A stretch of 6,316 nt of DNA from Desulfobacterales bacterium (GTDB lineage: Bacteria; Desulfobacterota; Desulfobacteria; Desulfobacterales; ETH-SRB1). The stretch covers positions 1 to 6,316 of the forward strand of contig JASEIZ010000121.1 in the NCBI GenBank assembly GCA_030017395.1, given 5' to 3'. Made by a program: the position numbers and the translations under genes. This document shows, piece after piece, positions 5,039-6,316 of the stretch (the first letter of the stretch is position 1; every line of letters begins with the position of its first letter). The notes under the pieces are model-generated. The model ran no database searches. It saw only the letters and a program-made list of their open reading frames with translations, and was not told where the DNA came from.

Positions 5039-5956
5039 CTATTCTTTAAATAAAGATAATTGATTGGCATATTGCTTAATCCGGTTTTCAGATAGTTTTA
5101 TGTACGCATGATCAATATCATAGCCTACATAGTTTCTTTTGTCTTTAATAGCTGAAAGGCAGGCAGTACCACTACCAACAAAAGGATCTAAAACAACATC
5201 ATCCTTGAAAGTATATAGCTGGATAAGTCGATGGGGAAGTTCTTCAGGAAATGGAGCGGGATGTCCGATTTGTTTTGCTGACACAGCAGGAAAGGTCCAA
5301 ACACTTTTTGTCCACTCTAAAAACTCTTCTTTTTTTATCGTTGCTTCCTTACCCATTCTTTTTCTCGAAAAAGTTTCTTTAGAAAAAATAAGGATATATT
5401 CATGAATGTCCCTTAAAACAGGATTTGCGGCTGAAAGCCAGCTTCCCCATGCAGTTGAAGGACTTGCGCTTGAAGCCTTGTTCCATATTATTTCACCACG
5501 CATAAGATAGCCGATTTCCTGCATGCCATCTATAATGTAACTATGAAGAGGAATGTAAGGTTTTCTACCAAGGTTGGCTACATTGACACATGCACGACCG
5601 CCGGGCACCAAAACACGATATGTTTCTCGCCAAACAGTATTTAGTAAATTCAAATATTCCTTCAAGCTCAAATCATCATCATATTCCTTTGAAACGTTAT
5701 ATGGAGGTGATGTAACCATTAAATGAACACTATTATCAGGTAGTTCGTCCATTTTTTCGCTGGATTTGCAGAAAATTTTGTTAATGTTCTTTTCAGGGAT
5801 TTTGTTCTCGATGTGTTTCACATTTTTTCCTGAATCTAAACCTTCATATAGCCTGCTTTTATAAAATTTAGTGGAATCGTGGTTTATCCGACCGGGAGTT
5901 CCAAATGAACTTGTCTCAGTGCCAGCTCTTTTTTGTCTATACTTTCCGTTTGCCAT
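5039..5956 (-). CDS. Beta-class site-specific DNA methyltransferase (second, distinct enzyme)
   Basis: A 305-aa S-adenosylmethionine-dependent DNA methyltransferase. TSPPYN (82-87) is the catalytic motif IV and DPFVGSGTA (257-265) the cofactor-binding motif I; this order defines the beta class. PFPEELPHRLI precedes motif I as in the cassette 1 enzyme. The N4-cytosine or N6-adenine target cannot be settled from TSPPY. The segment TAWGSWLSAANPVLRDIHEYILIFSK (about 168-193) is typical of this subgroup. The first ~55 residues (basic, GKYRQKRAG, then SSFGTPGRINHDS) form an extra N-terminal arm before the usual domain and may aid target recognition. An AAGGAAT Shine-Dalgarno precedes the ATG. No restriction enzyme is recognisable in the same cassette. 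It is not a copy of the first methyltransferase: the target-recognition regions differ and it lacks the SNase-like tail. Confidence 0.9.
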   Translation of the reverse strand: MANGKYRQKRAGTETSSFGTPGRINHDSTKFYKSRLYEGLDSGKNVKHIENKIPEKNINKIFCKSSEKMDELPDNSVHLMVTSPPYNVSKEYDDDLSLKEYLNLLNTVWRETYRVLVPGGRACVNVANLGRKPYIPLHSYIIDGMQEIGYLMRGEIIWNKASSASPSTAWGSWLSAANPVLRDIHEYILIFSKETFSRKRMGKEATIKKEEFLEWTKSVWTFPAVSAKQIGHPAPFPEELPHRLIQLYTFKDDVVLDPFVGSGTACLSAIKDKRNYVGYDIDHAYIKLSENRIKQYANQLSLFKE

Positions 5957-5957
5957 T

Positions 5958-6137
5958 TTAATTCCTTATAAGTGATAAGAATTTTTCAGCTTTTTTTTCA
6001 TAGCTGGGTTCTCTGTTTGCAATCTCAATAATTTCCCCCAATTCTTTTTTGGATTTCATGCTGGAAAAGAACTCCCGCTTTTCAGAGAGCAAGGTTTCAA
6101 GGTTTTGTTTTAGTTCCTCATATGAATCCATCCTCAT
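5958..6137 (-). CDS. Small charged helical protein upstream of the methyltransferase (59 aa)
   Basis: The ATG at 6137 (MRMDSYEELKQNL) opens a 59-codon frame rich in Lys and Glu ending SLIRN-TAA at 5958-5960. Only one base separates its stop from the methyltransferase ATG, so the two are probably translated together. AAGG four bases upstream could serve as a ribosome site. The frame stays open upstream to about 6293 without any ATG, GTG or TTG start, and that extra part (KVDHLYNSG, GFWSVNPNPLDNN) reads like real protein, so this may be the C-terminal end of a larger broken gene. It could be a restriction subunit, controller or antitoxin-like partner; I recognise no family. Confidence 0.5.
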   Translation of the reverse strand: MRMDSYEELKQNLETLLSEKREFFSSMKSKKELGEIIEIANREPSYEKKAEKFLSLIRN

Positions 6138-6316
6138 AAAACCTTTATCCTGTGACTGTTTTATATTTTCACCATTATTATCTAATGGATTCGGATTAAC
6201 TGACCAAAATCCTTGTATTATTCCAGAATTATAGAGATGATCAACCTTTGAACTGTAGCTTAGTACACGCTGGCATAAATACGATGACGTATTTTAGTTG
6301 CATTTATCACTAACAT
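6138..6316 (-). pseudogene. Possible 5' part of the small gene, interrupted by a frameshift
   Basis: The minus-strand ATG at 6316 opens MLVINATKIRHRIYASVY before a TAA. The frame continuing into the downstream small protein (RVLSYSSKVDHLYNS) takes over at the same place, so a single-base loss near 6269 would explain both as one protein of about 115-120 residues. The first bases also contain GTTAGTG (6308-6314, minus strand), close to a cassette entry box GTTRRRY and near where the start of cassette 6 is expected, so the ATG at 6316 would lie at the recombination point. A third frame (ATG at 6303, 20 codons) is also open; I cannot decide between them. Confidence 0.35.

Larger units (their letters stand above)
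399..6314 (-). mobile_element. Integron gene-cassette array (six cassettes, genes reading right to left)
   Basis: Six hairpin-forming sites separate the minus-strand genes, each just downstream of a stop codon and just upstream of the next start. Inferred crossover points (G/TTRRRY, minus strand) give cassettes of roughly 405-2390, 2391-3104, 3105-3926, 3927-4519, 4520-4976 and 4977 to about 6313. Within cassette 5 the entry box GTTAAAT (4971-4977) is exactly complementary to its own exit box ATTTAAC (4579-4585). In cassettes 3 and 4 the two boxes agree with one mismatch. This is the expected signature of circular cassettes that were inserted by a tyrosine integrase. No integrase gene or attI is in the window; cassette polarity places them to the right. 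The diversity of attC sequences argues against recent duplication. Confidence 0.85.

Overview
This window reads as a stretch of a sedentary (chromosomal-type) integron cassette array whose cargo is rich in nucleic-acid-targeting genes. All convincing full-length genes lie on the minus strand. Between them sit five clear attC-type recombination sites and a sixth, more degenerate one, each about 57-74 bp. They have the diagnostic architecture: outer RYYYAAC/GTTRRRY-like boxes, inner complementary arms with an unpaired base, and a loop. The arms fold alike but their sequences differ, as in environmental cassette pools and unlike a homogenised Vibrio-type array. A lipobox lipoprotein suggests a Gram-negative host. 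The sequence is moderately AT-leaning and I cannot name the organism. Because cassette genes read toward their own attC, the integrase gene and attI should lie beyond the right edge (above 6316), and the left end should be the oldest part of the array.

Layout from left to right. Positions 1-398 are non-cassette debris: a short possible coding remnant, a 10-bp tandem duplication, a REP-like GGGGA...TCCCC hairpin, and on the minus strand the first ~47 codons of a truncated IS1182-like transposase. A possible IS end abuts the last attC. Cassette 1 (about 405-2390) is a complete type II restriction-modification module: a beta-class DNA methyltransferase with a catalytically degraded staphylococcal-nuclease-like domain fused to its C-terminus, overlapping by 4 bp (ATGA) with a MjaI-family restriction endonuclease. 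It appears to carry its own promoter, placed so that the message would be leaderless. Cassette 2 (2391-3104) encodes a lone PD-(D/E)XK nuclease-like protein. Cassette 3 (3105-3926) encodes an MNT nucleotidyltransferase/HEPN pair, a toxin-antitoxin type. Cassette 4 (3927-4519) encodes a small lipoprotein. Cassette 5 (4520-4976) encodes an unrecognised 123-aa protein. Cassette 6 (4977 to about 6313) encodes a second, different beta-class methyltransferase preceded by a 59-aa protein whose upstream region may be a broken reading frame.

Taken together, four of six cassettes look like defence or addiction modules, so the array resembles a defence island built by integron capture. The MjaI family is associated with CTAG, and I found no CTAG anywhere in this 6.3-kb window when reading it by eye. 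The most novel items are the methyltransferase-SNase fusion, the whole R-M operon mobilised as one leaderless-promoter cassette, and the uncharacterised nuclease of cassette 2.
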